Source: Epiperipatus broadwayi
Taxonomy: Eukaryota; Onychophora; Udeonychophora; Euonychophora; Peripatidae
Direction: 5' to 3'
DNA: 64,000 bases
Assembly: GCA_028023455.1 (NCBI GenBank)
Contig: JAQFVV010000014.1
Coordinates: forward strand, 2,237,336 to 2,301,335
Notes under the pieces: generated by a model
What the model saw: only the letters and a program-made list of their open reading frames with translations
The model's database searches: none
Told to the model about the DNA's origin: nothing
Translations under genes and position numbers: made by a program
Shown: positions 34,769 through 48,131 of the stretch, one piece after another
Position numbering within the stretch: the stretch's first letter is position 1
How the letters are laid out: each line of letters opens with the position of its first letter

Positions 34769-37700
34769 CCAGTAAAAAAAGTTTTTGTGTTATTGTAATT
34801 ATGTTTTTGTGACTTGTGTTTTTAAAAATAAATATTTTCAAATAAAATTTAATTGTATTCATGTACTTTTTTGATGTAGAATAATTTTTTTACAAATATA
34901 TTGTATAAATAAGTTTAAATATTTAAATAAATTATTGAAAATTACAATTTTTCTTTCATAAATACTAAAACAATAAAGCACCCTCTGAATTGCCTGGAGA
35001 CAAATTATCTACCATTCAGTGTTGCTATTGGTTTCTTTGTATTATGATGCAACCAATCAGGTCATTATTAGATTGCTTTCATATTAAAATTTAAGTGATA
35101 TTTGTTTGAAATCTGAAGAATATTGACATCTTTTAATTTTTTTTTTTTTAGACAAATAGTTTCAATTACATTTTTTGTGCAAACCAAAATGTATATGGTA
35201 AACTAACCTTATAGATAATCATAAAGAAATGACAAAATCTGTAACAGCATGTATTGTCTCATAGACCTAAAAATTTATGACAAAGTCACTAACTTTCCTC
35301 AAACGCATTAAATAGATCTATCTCAAACGTTTATTCTGATTAAAAATTAGTCACAAAAACCTTTTCTCTCAATTAATTGTAAAAAAATTTAAAAAATCAT
35401 TCAATATTAAAAATATAAAGTGCAAGGTAGTCATTTCAAAAGACTATTTATATTATAGGATACTAACATCATGAAAGTATTGTTATTCTCATAAGTTAAA
35501 AATGTGATATTTACTCTAAGAAAAAAATCATTAATTAATTAAAAATATTTACATAATATATAATAATAAATGAGTTATAACATAGAATATATGATTTATG
35601 TTCATAATTTTGTTTTGTCATTCTTGTATCACAGTAAGTAATGGGGTTTCTGAATCACTGTAGGTATAAATGAGTTTCATTGTGAACATAAGCAATCTCC
35701 ACTACAAAAATATTTTGTTTTGTACTATAAACTTTTAACTATATGGAGATTTAAATTACATTAAAAATAAATTGATAAATGTGCATATTTTTGTTCAACC
35801 AATTTCAAACTAAATAAAACATTGGATCCCTTGCATTATTAAAACTATGGCAGTCAATATCCATTAAATTTCTTGAATATATTTTTATTTAATTAATACT
35901 GCATTTTCTTAATATATAAACAAATGGTGGGCCTGATTTTTAACATTTTTAAACAGTATTTCAAAAAAAAAAAAACAATCAAACTTGTACTGCTTAAGTA
36001 ATTACAAAATAAATTGATAATATAACATAAAATGAATAAAATTTGAATTTAATTGTATAAATCATGAGTGAGGTACATATCCACATTATAAAACATACAC
36101 AAATATATTCCAAGGAAAACATGATTTATTTAGGATTCCCATTTCACTTGAGTCAATATGGGTATGGAAAAGCACATACAAGAGAAACTGATGCATGCAA
36201 GAGAATATATCATATCACCTCTTTAAAGCATACCTCTATATATTTTAAAGTATCTCTTATAAACATGTTTATTGTAACAAAAGGTCACATACTCTTTACC
36301 AATTATAATCACAAACTCATTCATGCCTAGTATTTAATCACTGCAGAAAGCTCTTATGAGGAAGGAAAACAGTCACTATTTCACTCAGATAAAGACAATT
36401 TTATAGTATTTAAACCAGTTTAGGATTGCTTTCAACTTTTATATATAGGATACAAAAACTATTAATCTCATATCATTCATGATAAGATTATTCCCACATT
36501 TTGAAACATAATACCAACAGATAAACCATTTTTGTATCCAAAGTATTTGCAAACAGTTCTTGCACTAATTGACCTAATGACTATAATATATTGGCAAAAT
36601 TCTTGTTTTTCTATATCTATGAATATGCATGCATACTAAACATCTGATAAGAAGATTTACTTATTGGACTTTTGAGACAAAATTTTGCTTAAAAATAACA
36701 AATCATACTGATGATTTGAAATGCTTCACAGAGGAAAAATATTATGTAGAAATTCACCATTTTAAAGATTGAGTATATTGATATGTTTATGTTGTCTTCT
36801 CAAAATCATCATAATATGTGGATTGACTAATGCAATAAGCAATGTATCTAAAACTAAATATATTGGAGACTTGACAGAGACAAGATGTGAAGAAACTTTA
36901 AATAATGATATAAAATGTTTATTATTCTGAATGAAATGAGTTTGGATGCAAGTTATAAAAATTTTATTAAATGTTGAAAATTTAGACAATACTTATTAAT
37001 TTAAAATCATGCATGCTTATAAAATATAAAATGGTTACATTTAAAATATTTTTTTTTTTAGAAATGATGAATTGCACATATATTAACTTAACAAGATCTA
37101 TTTAATATTGCAGAGCTTTTTCATTTTCTAAAATTTTATTTCAAAACCTCTAGAGAATGATATAAATTAGTGAATAATAGCTTACATTTTATTTGCATTA
37201 CTCAATATTAAAAACAAAAGTGTAATTGTTAATGTGTATATACATATACCTATAAAACAGCCATTTAAAAAAATTATAGTATATAAACAAATAAAGATTA
37301 TAAATAAAAATGATTCTAAAATAAATACAATAATGGGTATCGCATATGATTTTTATGGATATATAAACCTAATGATAAAGTTATGATTATTTATTAAGTG
37401 CATAGGAAGTATGTAAATACTTTTAGAGAAAGGCTTTAACCTTTATCATATGCACCTTGAATAGTTATAATAGTCAAACTATCTTTTTTGTCTGTGGAAA
37501 AGCCTTTCTATAGAAGTATGTAAAACTAATGATAATAACACAATTTATTTTTTCATTATTATCTTGAAACAGATTTTTTTTTTTTTCTTCTCATTATTAC
37601 TCCAATATCAATGGATAATGTGCTTTTTTTATAAAAAAAAAATAGCAAATTACCAATTTTAGAATATGATTTTTATTTTATCTTATAATAAAAGCATGTG

Positions 37701-37980
37701 GTGTGTTTTTTTTTTTAGGTTTGAAAGAATTTCTATTAGAATTAGCTTTAAGATTGAGTGCTATTTTAAATGAAATTGTAATTTTTTGTGAAACAGTAAA
37801 TAAGGTGAAGTAAAAAATACACATAGCTCAATAAGTTCTGTTAATGCAAGCAGGTTACAAGATTTGAGAATATAAGATTTTCTGCAGATATTATAAAATA
37901 AGGAGATGGTTATTGCAAGATCATTTAATACAATACAATCTCATAAAATTTAATACTTCTAATTTACAAATTTTAATGTT
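34769..37980. other. A+T-rich spacer, no gene recognised
   Basis: Convergent CCAAT-type boxes (ATTGG at 35027-35031, CCAAT at 35053-35057) occur without a credible adjacent frame. The 88-codon frame at 36064-36330 and the minus frame at 36762-36989 lack any domain and look like chance. Confidence 0.4.
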
Positions 37981-37983
37981 TGT

Positions 37984-38022
37984 ATTGAAGCAGTTGGATC
38001 TAAGTTCGATCCTAGCTTCATG
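37984..38022. repeat. Short hairpin-like motif, related to 62699-62735
   Basis: A TTGAAGCA...GGATC / GATCC...GCTTCA arrangement forms an imperfect stem, and close sequence recurs at 62699-62735. It may be a terminal or structured piece of an unidentified repeat. The AGTTCGATCC inside resembles a B box, but there is no matching A box. Confidence 0.45.
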
Positions 38023-38550
38023 ATATCTCACATGTAGCCCACTTCAAACCCTAGTACTAACCATGAATTTCCGAATGCAATGGAGCTTTATACATTCAAT
38101 ACACGCTAGTTTCATTAAAAAACAGTATTATACAAAAATATGTTAAAACCAACTAGTTTAATATTTAAACTAATCAATATCATTAATAAATTCATGATAA
38201 AATTATTCATGAATTTATATATATTATAACTGCATGAATTGTGTGTATATATTTATAAATATTTAAATATATATATTCGTTATAAAGTTTCATTGCATCT
38301 GAATGTTTTATTTTACTTTTAAACAGTTTGTTCAAATTTTAGTGATTAAAAGCTACATTCTTTCAATAAGCTTTCAGATCGTCCTTTTCCAAAGACAGTG
38401 GGGAAAATTTTTATTAATTAGCAAAAAAGATAATAATTTAAAATGTAAGGATGGTTCCTAATTAAAATCGTTTTTCTGATTTACAAATTCATTTTCTGAT
38501 TAGAAAATGAATTCAAAGTTAATGAGTTTGAAAGCCTTATTGAAGGAATG
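38023..38550. other. A+T-rich spacer, nothing recognised
   Basis: No frames or repeats were recognised here. Confidence 0.4.
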
Positions 38551-38559
38551 TATCTAAAA

Positions 38560-39030
38560 TCAATTAGTAAAAATTTGTAACTTTGGTAATGCAAGAAGCT
38601 TTAGCCTGAAGGCATCTAGAATCAGAATAGGCGGGAAACCAGAGGACAGTATGAATAGCCTGGAAAGGTTTGGAGAGGTAGAAGCCATATTTGTTTTGAA
38701 ATAAGTGCTACTAGAAGCTATGTGTGTCCTAAATTATGAATTCATATAGTGTCTCCATTATGGTGAGGGGCTAACTTCAGGGAATCTGACAGCTGGGCCC
38801 AAAGTCCCCAGATGATCTTCAATGTAGCTGTTAAACTAAACTTTTTCCACACCAATTGTGCTGCAAAAGAGTCAATCAAAATGCTATTCAAATAAATGAA
38901 AATGTGTGCCTACATTGCAACCAAATCAGACTCTACCGTGTACACTAAGGAACAAACCATGGAAGGATGGGTAAAGTCTTTCATTTTGAACCACAACTTT
39001 CTGGCTAGTTCTGAACTTTAAGTTAAAACA
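38560..39030. other. G+C-richer island of unknown nature
   Basis: This stands out from the A+T-rich background (GCGGGAAACCAGAGG, CAGCTGGGCCCAAAG) but has no long open frame, no recognised repeat ends and no splice-bounded coding pattern I can defend. It may be an old transposon fragment or an untranslated exon. Confidence 0.3.
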
Positions 39031-39639
39031 CCTTTTAAGCTATCTACTGTAAAATTTTCTTTTTATTTAAATTATGTAGTAATTCTCTATCTTAATCTCT
39101 AGTCTTTAAAATTAGTATTATGTTAACTTTCTTTTTTTTTTGTGATGGCAGTTCGTTTATTTAACTGTATTATATATATTTATTTAATAATTATTAATGT
39201 CATTTATTTTTATTATATGCCAATAAAACTTCAACTTGATAAAAATCTCTTTCATTAAAATTCCCTCCTGAAAATAATATAATATTGAGTTATAGTAATT
39301 CTTGCCCACTAGAACTAATTTAATACAGTTCTGTTAGTTATCGAGTTTGAAGGATTTATTAAATGTTGCTATTTTACTGATGGCTGATATTGACTATTAG
39401 CCATTTCTAACCTATGCACCCTGCTATTTTCTTAAGTTTTACCAGTATTTATTCAGTCATATTAATAATGTTATAAAGTTTTGCAAAAGGTTGTTAAAGG
39501 AATTTAATGTTAATATATTCTAAGTTAAATTGTATATTTTATATTAGTATTTAGGGAGGGCATGATATTTAGGGTATAATTAGCATGATTTCAATAATTG
39601 CGTTTAAGTACTTCTAGTTAAAGCATGTTTGACTTTAAT
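39031..39639. other. A+T-rich spacer, nothing recognised
   Basis: No feature was seen. Confidence 0.4.
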
Positions 39640-40060
39640 TCAATGATCAGGTCATTACGTGCAGCATTCCTTATATAAATTGGGTTTTATTATTTAAACA
39701 TGATGATTATTTAGTCATCATTTTCCGAATGTTGCTGGCGTGAGTCATCTCGAGCCTCGTAGGCTTGTCCTCGGTGATATTATTGTTAGTTTAATTTCAT
39801 AGGAAGAAAGTACTTCACTTGCTCATTTGTATTGGAACACCAAAGGTTCATGGCTATGACCTGGCCTGGCTTTCCCTGTGTTCCATGGATCCTTCATGCA
39901 GCATAAAAGACTTGTCAAATACAAGCCACCCTTCTATTTTCTCAAATCACTGACAAGCCTTTATTTTTGTATTTATTCTTAATGCTCGTAAAATCGTTAG
40001 CACCATTATTTCTCACTTCAAATAAAGCCCCGATCTCCTGCTCATAAACCGTAATGAATT
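39640..40060. other. G+C-richer patch, possibly LTR-like
   Basis: The patch contains TTATATAAATTGGG (TATA-like, about 39672), a CGAGCCTCGTAGGCTTG hairpin-prone stretch at about 39752 and CAAATAAAGCC (a polyadenylation-like signal) near 40021. TATA, G+C-rich and AATAAA elements over some 350 bp resemble LTR organisation, but neither ends nor a second copy were found. Confidence 0.25.
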
Positions 40061-43000
40061 GATTATATTAAAGTCAAACAAATTCATATTCATTTATAGT
40101 TAAATAAGTTTTCTATTAAATATTAAAGTTATGCCCTAAATATGTATCTTGCTCTTTGTGAATTGATTTAAGAAACGTGAAAATGAATTTCACATTCTTT
40201 TAAAATCAGAATAATAATTTCTGTCAAAGCCAAATACCTTTATCTACCTTTATTTATGTGTTGGAGCATAGACATATATAATCCTCCTATAATATTGCAT
40301 CATAGTTATTGGCCTATAATAACAACTGCTATTCTTATTGTAAATTCTGTTTTAAAGACTAGTGGTAATCTATATAATCTCAATCATAAAAGTTGAACAA
40401 AATATTTATTCTTATTAAACATTTTGTTATCACATTTCCTTTTTAACTTTCTTTATTATTCAATAATTAAGTTAATATTAATGTTCACTGTCTGTATTGG
40501 CAACCCAAACATACATATATGAGTTGACTTATAAATATCCTTAGTTATTTTATTATATGTTTGTAGAGTCAGATCAGGGGTCTCAAATCATCATCATCTG
40601 TTGAGCTAGTTTCTTGGTGCATAGTCATGTACCGTCAACATATGTCATCCATCGATTTGATCTCAGCTCATGAGTTGGGTTTAAATTCAATTTGGTCTGG
40701 AGTAAAATTTTTGGTTAGACTGGGTTTGAATCCGACTTGAGTTTAGATTCTTGTTGGGATGTTTTGTCTGGTACAGTATATTTATTTATTTGCAATATTT
40801 TTTGGGCAGTATATGTTAAATAGTGGATGTTGATATAGCAGATATAATGGCTTATTGAAACCTTAAATGTTATGTGAATTTAAAGATTTACTGTTATTAC
40901 TATAATGAACCAATATTACAAAGTAAAAAATGGATAAATTTTAGCAGAATAGAAAAATATATGCAAAAATTAAGAAAAATATGTGGTAAGTAATTACTAT
41001 AACTTTGAGGACACAAACTGAATTTGAGCTAGCTACTAAAATAATAAGAATAAAATCAATAAAAATCTACAAAATAGTATAATTTATAAAATTAATAATT
41101 CCAAAATTACAAGATTCTTATAAAATCAAAATAAGTATATCTTTTTGTTTAAAAAAAAGATTAAGGATGCTAATAACTGTAATGAATATGAGAAACAATA
41201 TTATTTTGTGAACTATTTGTACACTTCAAAAAACACAAACACACACTAAAAAAGTAAAAATTCCAAAGTAACACAGGGGTGAAAAATATTAAAAGGCAGT
41301 TCATATATTTGAAGATATATAATTTTAAAAGAATAACAATCTAGAAAGCAGAACTGAAATATAAATAATAATATAATAAAAAGATGAATATCATCTGTGC
41401 TTGAATTCTTTGCTTTATTATTTTTTTTAATTTATGTACATATTTATAAAATAAGAAAATACTTTTATCACAATATTTATTAACATACATAAATATATGT
41501 TCATTGCAAATGAAAATTTTTGATATTTTGTAGATATTTATTTTTTTAACTATTATGTAGCCAAAGCCATAGACGATTAAAGCTGGATGAACAAAATGAA
41601 ACTAACTGATATAGCAAATAACTGCAGAATTTGAATTAATGTACATTCACTTTGCTCTTTGCTTTAATTGGTTATGGCTTTAGTCCCTAAAAATCTTTAA
41701 TTTAATATATATAGTCAGTCTGTTTTGCTGTAAAGTCTCATTTCACAATTTGATACATTTATACTTTCTTTTACCGTAATACATCTAATAGGTTCTAAAC
41801 ACAGACAAACGTTATTTTTTTGTTCAAACGTGTAAAACTAAGTGTATCTTTATGCATGTACTAGCCAGTCTTCTTTGGTTTATAATTACACATTTTTAAA
41901 TTGTGTCTTTGCTGAAAGTAATTAATAAGTTTTTCAAAGGATTTATCGTACTTTGATATATAAAGTTCAAACAAATTTCTGCCAAAATTCCCCATTTTTG
42001 CGTGAAATGTGATAGTGATTTTCTTGAACTTTATTCTTACATATTTTAGATATCACGTGTAATTGATATTTATGTTCAGTTTTAGTCATAGTTCATAATT
42101 ATTCATTTATATGCCCCCGCATTTCTAAGGAGCAATTCTTTATTGTTCAGTGTTTGTGTGCATTTATATATATTTGCACACAGACAGAAGAAGAGGCGTA
42201 AATCGCAAAAGAGATTTGGGGGAAATAAAATTAAACAAGTGAATAAAATGTGTATAAAACTATTTTTTAAAGAAAAAACTATTATTATTAAATTTGTTTC
42301 TGCAATAAATTTCAGCTGTACGGTTTCAATAAAATTGCGTTGGTTCCCTTCTTTTATTTATATAATAATGTTTTTAAACGCTTAAAGCTTCATTTACTTT
42401 TTCATTTCTTTGATCATTAACAAGCAATGTCAACTTTCCCCAAGACTTAAAAATATTTGTTGATCAAGCATTTTACATGATGGGATGTCTTTGATGCAAA
42501 GTGCTTTTACTGATGATAAAAGCATTCTTTAAAAGCAATACTCAATCCATCTAAATGTTAAATGACCAAGTATTTGAATACATGGTTGCTTCTGATTAAC
42601 AACTAGTTTCTTTTACATTTACTTAAGGTATCAATTATATGTCATTTAGTAAAGTAGACATGATATTTGTACATAATCACACATTATTATGTGCGCGCTC
42701 TTCGTATTAAATTTATTGTCTGAACTAGTTTTGATCAGTTCTGAAATTTTCTAGTTACTAAGTAATAAATAATATTTGATTATCATTGAACAATTTAGAT
42801 ATTGTATTGCCAAAAATTTTCTTTTTTAGATATTATTTGAGCATTTATTTAGAATTGCATTAACTTAGTAATAGATTGTTTTATATATTTAATTATATGC
42901 ATACATTGTTATCCACAGAAAGTTTAAAACGTAAAATAATATGCTTTTTCCTTTTTATCTAAAAGTTTGCCCTTTTTTTTTTCCGAGCAGTAATAATAAT

Positions 43001-43180
43001 TAAAAAAATGTCAACTAAAAAAAAAAAATAGAAGTCTTGTTCACATGTGTTCATTCATATATTTCAATGATATGCGAGTGAATAAAAGCTTGAAATATAT
43101 CTAAAAATGTATATACGTAGTTAAATTATATCATGTGTTCATCACTTGAAAAACAATGTGATTATTTCAAAATGTTTTCA
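40061..43180. other. A+T-rich spacer with a small unclassified patch at 40560-40760
   Basis: The patch at 40560-40760 has repeated GGGTTTAAATT / GGGTTTGAATCC phrases, one of them B-box-like, and could be a decayed SINE. The 80-codon frame at 42143 is lysine-rich at its start and then hydrophobic, with no motif. Confidence 0.35.
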
Positions 43181-43194
43181 TACTGAGAGAAGAT

Positions 43195-43275
43195 AGTTGA
43201 CTTCCTGAGCTGATAGAGGGTTGTGATATGATACATCTAAAGTGAATGATGCACTGATTAAAATCAAAAAATTTT
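43195..43275. repeat. Third diverged copy of the 26.9 kb short repeat
   Basis: This shares GTGATATGATACAT followed by AATGATGCACTGATTAAAATC with the copies at about 26940-26985 and 27230-27285. Confidence 0.4.
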
Positions 43276-45220
43276 AAATAGGTATATACTGTTAAAAGGT
43301 TATGGTGTTTAGGCACAGTTACGAAAAGATTGTGATAAAATTCTATCTATATTTATAAATAATATAATATTTCACAGATACACACATGTACAATAAATGA
43401 AAAAATCTTGCTAATAGTTGCAATAATTAGACTGCTCCTTTAAAGTCATTACATTTCTATAAAAAATAAAAAAAAACTTCATTCTTTATTTCAGTTTAAT
43501 GAATTTCTTATATATAATTTTTTTTATTAACATTTTCTAATATTGTGACTCTTTATTGTATTTTTTTTAATATTATATATTTTTGTCATAATTCATATAG
43601 ATGATACATATTTATATTTATACTTAATTATACATCTGGAAAATATATTTATTCTTAAACCAAACTGAAATTAAATCATCTTTAAAGTTATAATAAAATT
43701 GTAAAAAAAAAAAATTGAGTCTTTGTGATCGTTTACAACTAGTGAAGGATGAATATAGACTGAAAATCTTAAATTTAAATCCCTTATTGACTAATTGTAA
43801 TTTATTCAAGATATTGTGAATTTCAATTACATTGCCATTTTAGGTGACTTTAATTTAACAATTATTACAAATTATTTTGATGGTATATATACATTTTCTG
43901 TTTAATCCATTTTGATTTCCATAACAACAATAGAAATATCTGTATTTATATTATAACAAAAATTAAAACTGTACTTATGTTAACTACAAATGATTAAAAT
44001 TGTTTCAAACTTTTATTTTCCTTTATATTTAATTAAATTGACAACAAAAATAATAGTTTGTAAAAATACTAATTAAAGAAAAATTCAATCTTAAATATTT
44101 TATTTATTTATTGTTGAACAATGTTGTGTAAGCATTTGATGTTTTATTAGCTATAGCTCAGACATAACCTGTGGCCCACCAAGATTTTATGTTGCTGCCC
44201 AAAATATACATAAATTAATCTAAATTTTTAAAAGCTTAATATGTTTTAGCACTTATCCACTGTTGCTTCAGTTGGAAATTGCTTTCCTGATACATTTGTT
44301 TATTTTCAATTGCATAATTACATCAATGTGTGACACTTTTGTTTCTTATAATTGCAAATATTGATTGTGACAGCAAACTCATAACTGTTTTGAAAATTAT
44401 TGTTTTATATCAAACTAATTAATTACAATGACAAAAATGTATTCAAATTATAAATGAAAAATGTCCAATTAAAATAAATTGTTTCACAACAATTGGGAAG
44501 AGAAATAATTTATTATGCAAAATAATCACAGTTTGACATCTTTTTTGATTTATCGTGGATGTGTTATATCGTTATATCGAAAAAATATAATATTGTTGGT
44601 CATTATACCATGAAGCACAAATTAGTTAAGGATTCTTTTTCTCACAGAACTTTATTAACCCTTTTGCATTTTGCTAACTTACTGACAGAATTCTTTGTTC
44701 TCACTAGATTTAAGCTTTCACTTTAATATTAAATTTTTATTATTTATCAGAATATAATATATTTGACCTTATTTAATAGATATTTTGCTTTAGAAATTAA
44801 ATAAGTTTTTAAAAAAATCACATTTGATTTTTAGAAATATTTTTAACATTAGATTTTTAATCAAAGCAAAGTGCTGTCACATCATCAAATTTCAGTTGGA
44901 GCAGACTCAATATTTTTTGTTTGATGTTTTTTTTAAAAAAATCTGAATGAATTATTTTTAATAACTAGTAAATATTTCAATTTATACTTTAAAAATTTTA
45001 AACTTTTTTATACTTTTTATGATATTGCTAAATGTTATAACAGTCTGTTAAATGACATCATTTCTAGACAATTGTATTTCCCACTATTGTAATCTCTGTA
45101 GTAATATTATACAGAAGAATATATTCTTTTATATTTAAAAATAAAACATTTCTGTAGAAAATAAATATGTAATGTAACCAGATCCCTGTACAACCAATTT
45201 ACCTCAGTTGTGACTATTTC
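43276..45220. other. A+T-rich spacer, nothing recognised
   Basis: Small frames (for example 43624-43809) have biased composition. No recognisable repeat was seen. Confidence 0.4.
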
Positions 45221-45309
45221 CTGATGAGCATATTGTAGGAAGGAACCATCGATTGGTGTTCCCCAATACAGACGTCAGCCAACCTACAATAATATTTCCT
45301 GCTCATCAG
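45221..45309. repeat. Inverted repeat with nested hairpin
   Basis: CTGATGAGCA...TATTGTAGG at 45221-45239 pairs with CCTACAATA...TGCTCATCAG at 45283-45309, the right arm carrying an extra 8 nt. Inside, GGAACCATCGATTGGTGTTCC (45242-45262) forms its own hairpin. This block and the ~110 bp after it are G+C-richer than their surroundings, as for a small mobile or structured element. Confidence 0.6.
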
Positions 45310-45934
45310 AGGATGTAGCACCATAGGACTGGAAACATCTAGAAATTTATGTTTGGTTTCCCAAATGGCACCACTAGAGTTCCATCTCACTACAACCTGA
45401 CTTATCTAAGTCTAGTTATGCTGGATATAGCTCAGGAGGCATGAGATTCTCATGAACAAGTGCAATGAATGACAAGTGATGCAACATAAACAGCTGGATT
45501 GATTTTGTATAACAATAAATTTATTTCATAACATTTGTTAAGATCATTAGTTCTCCATAGTTATTTTGGACAATAAGCCCATAAAATCTATCATCAGTTT
45601 ATTTTTGATATAGTTCATCTTTAAGATCCATTTTCTGGTATGTGCATATTTTCTTGGGTTCCTCATTGGTGATATATTTATTCGTGGTATCCTTTAAATC
45701 TTTAGTTGTGATTCAAATATTATTCCTTGATCCATGTACAGCTGTATTTTACTGACAAGAATTTGTAATTCCTTCTCTTATAGATGTGTATTATTTTCTT
45801 AAGCACTTCTAATCCTTCCAGGTATAACTGTGTTTTGAACATACCTTTTATTATTCCACCATCTGTAGACGTACTTTAATTATATAATGTTTATATTTCA
45901 TTCAGATTGATATATGTGGCATATGTAATTTATA
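45310..45934. other. Mixed-composition spacer
   Basis: The first ~110 bp are G+C-richer and may belong to the hairpin element; the remainder is A+T-rich. No gene was seen. Confidence 0.35.
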
Positions 45935-46455
45935 CTAGTGCAGACGTATTTTGTTTACATTATGATTTATGATTTATTCCATTAAAGTCATTTAGATTAA
46001 AAACATATAAGTATTTGGGATTTATTTCGATACAGACATAACATGTGACTATAAGTATTCATGAGTTATTCCAATAAAGGCATATTTTGTATATAAGTAT
46101 TCATGATTTTTTAAAGATGTATATTGTATAAAAACATATAAATATTTATGAGTTGTTTCAATACAAATGTATTTTGCAGATCAGATATTAGTATTTATTC
46201 TTTATTTTAATTCAGACGTATTTGCATATAAAAGGATAATCATTTATGATCTATTTCATTAAAGATGCATTTTGATTATATACATTTAAATATTTATGAT
46301 TTATCCCCAATAAAACGTATTTGCATATAAAATATAATCATTTATATAAACATTTAGGATTTAGCCTAAGAAAAACATATTTGAATATAAAATATAATCA
46401 TTTATGATTTATTTCAAGAAAGATGTTTTTTGATTATAAACATATAAGTATTTAA
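45935..46455. repeat. Degenerate minisatellite, ~50-60 bp unit
   Basis: Phrases of the form TTTATGATTTATTTCA-ATAAAG-GTATTTTG...ATATAAGTATT recur about eight to ten times with substitutions and indels. The array is old, because units differ considerably. No coding capacity. Confidence 0.65.
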
Positions 46456-48131
46456 TATATCATAAAATTGTTACCTTCATTTTAATCCGGTGTGTTCATC
46501 TACTACAGGTCATTATTGCATTTCAAAAAGGGGTTAGTTTATTTAAGCTGAATGGAGATTCATGGCTGTAGATAGAGAGAAAGCTATTACTGACTAGTCT
46601 ATCATCCTTATGATTTCCATATTAATACTTTTCTGTTCAACATCCAACAACTGTAGGGTTTACACTTAGTAAAACTAGATTTCTCTGCTGGGATAAGCTG
46701 TGTGGTTGTAAATATAATATTCCAAAGGTGACTGCACTAAATTACTTGGCAACTAAACAGCTAAGCAACATATAGATAGATTTTTTTTTTAATTTCAAAC
46801 TTCACTATTTATATCCAGCATGATTCCACTGTATCTGGTTTGTCAAACAGCTTTCATTTAAGTCTGTGTGTTCTTCTCTTCTTGATGATTGGACATTTTA
46901 GTTTCAGCAGAAACAGATGAGGAATTAAGCAGATTATCAAATTTGGAAAACAAGACAGCGATTATTACATTTTGTATACAACATCGGCTCAAAAATTAAA
47001 AATATAATATTTTAATAAATGCCAGTTTTAAATGCTTAAAGATGTATTTATTTCATGATTTAAAATTTATAAAATTCAATAATGAAGATTTATCTTTTTT
47101 AAAAAAACTCTTAATTATTATTTAAAATGATGATTTTTTTTTAAGTTTAAACATTTTGTTTTTTTTTTTAAATAAGATTATTGAAACATTGTTTTTTTTT
47201 TTTATATACATCTGTTTTACTTTAATCAATCACTTTAGGTGGAAGGGGGAAATAACTTTTAAAATATATTTGTGAAACAATGTGTTTGTTTCAGTAATAA
47301 TACATATTTTTGATTTCTATTAATTATTATACAAGTATGATACAAAAATAATCATAAACATTCCTAAAAATCAAGTTTTTAGACCATCATAATATTTTTT
47401 CAAAGTAATTTCGCAAAGTTTGAGATCATGAAATATATATAATAGACACCCATCATCATGGAGTTTAACAAACTTTGAAGACCTGCATATTCGATTATTC
47501 TGTGATCTTTTGAATTTTTTTGTAATTAAAATATTAGAAAAAATATATACATGAATTTTAAAGCTGTAAATAAAAGTTTCGCAAAATTTCTCAGCAGAGG
47601 GCAAAAAAAACACAAATAAAGTTTCTTGACTTCCGGCCCAAAAAAAGTTTTGTAATTAAAACAATACCAGTTAACATGTAAAATGAACAGTAATTGTAGG
47701 GATATATTTTTTACACATCTCAATGTGATGCCATAGCAAAGCAAAAGTTCTGGATCAGTATTTTTCTTTTTGACAATAAATTATTTTATTTTTACAACAA
47801 AGCAAGGTAACTTTAAAATAATAGATGGTAGTGTCTTGTAGCCTTTCTGTGCAACATCGTATTAAAACTTGGTAAGCTAAATCATTATTTATAAGCTGAA
47901 AATATCGCATGTATCAAATAAAGTGCTTGCTTTTGTAAAGTGCAGTATAAGAAGACACATGTGCACACATTTTTATGGTAAAATATATATCTGAAATTAG
48001 TCATTATATCTAATTAAACTAAATTATTAATTAATTAAGAATCTAATTAATGAGAAACTAAGTCTTTGTTATAATGAGACACTGCATAATTTTCCAACTG
48101 TTATGCCTGGGTTCAAAACATTTATGCAAAT
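46456..48131. other. A+T-rich spacer, no gene recognised
   Basis: Overlapping minus frames at 47371-47744 lack a motif. An ETS-type sequence, ACTTCCGG, occurs at 47629-47636, unusual in such A+T-rich DNA but without an adjacent credible gene. Confidence 0.35.

Noticed and set aside
36064-36330. 88-codon plus-strand open frame
   Set aside because: It has a methionine start and mixed composition but no domain, no conserved context and no flanking signals; not enough to call a gene.
37984-38022. tRNA or tRNA-derived SINE head
   Set aside because: There is a B-box-like AGTTCGATCC and pairing ends, but the unit is only about 37 nt and has no A box or anticodon arm.
40700-40760. SINE B box in GGGTTTGAATCC
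   Set aside because: One short match without an A box at the right distance and without a defined 3' tail.
45221-45309. Hammerhead ribozyme
   Set aside because: CTGATGA is present, but a GAAA core segment and a correctly placed cleavage triplet were not found.
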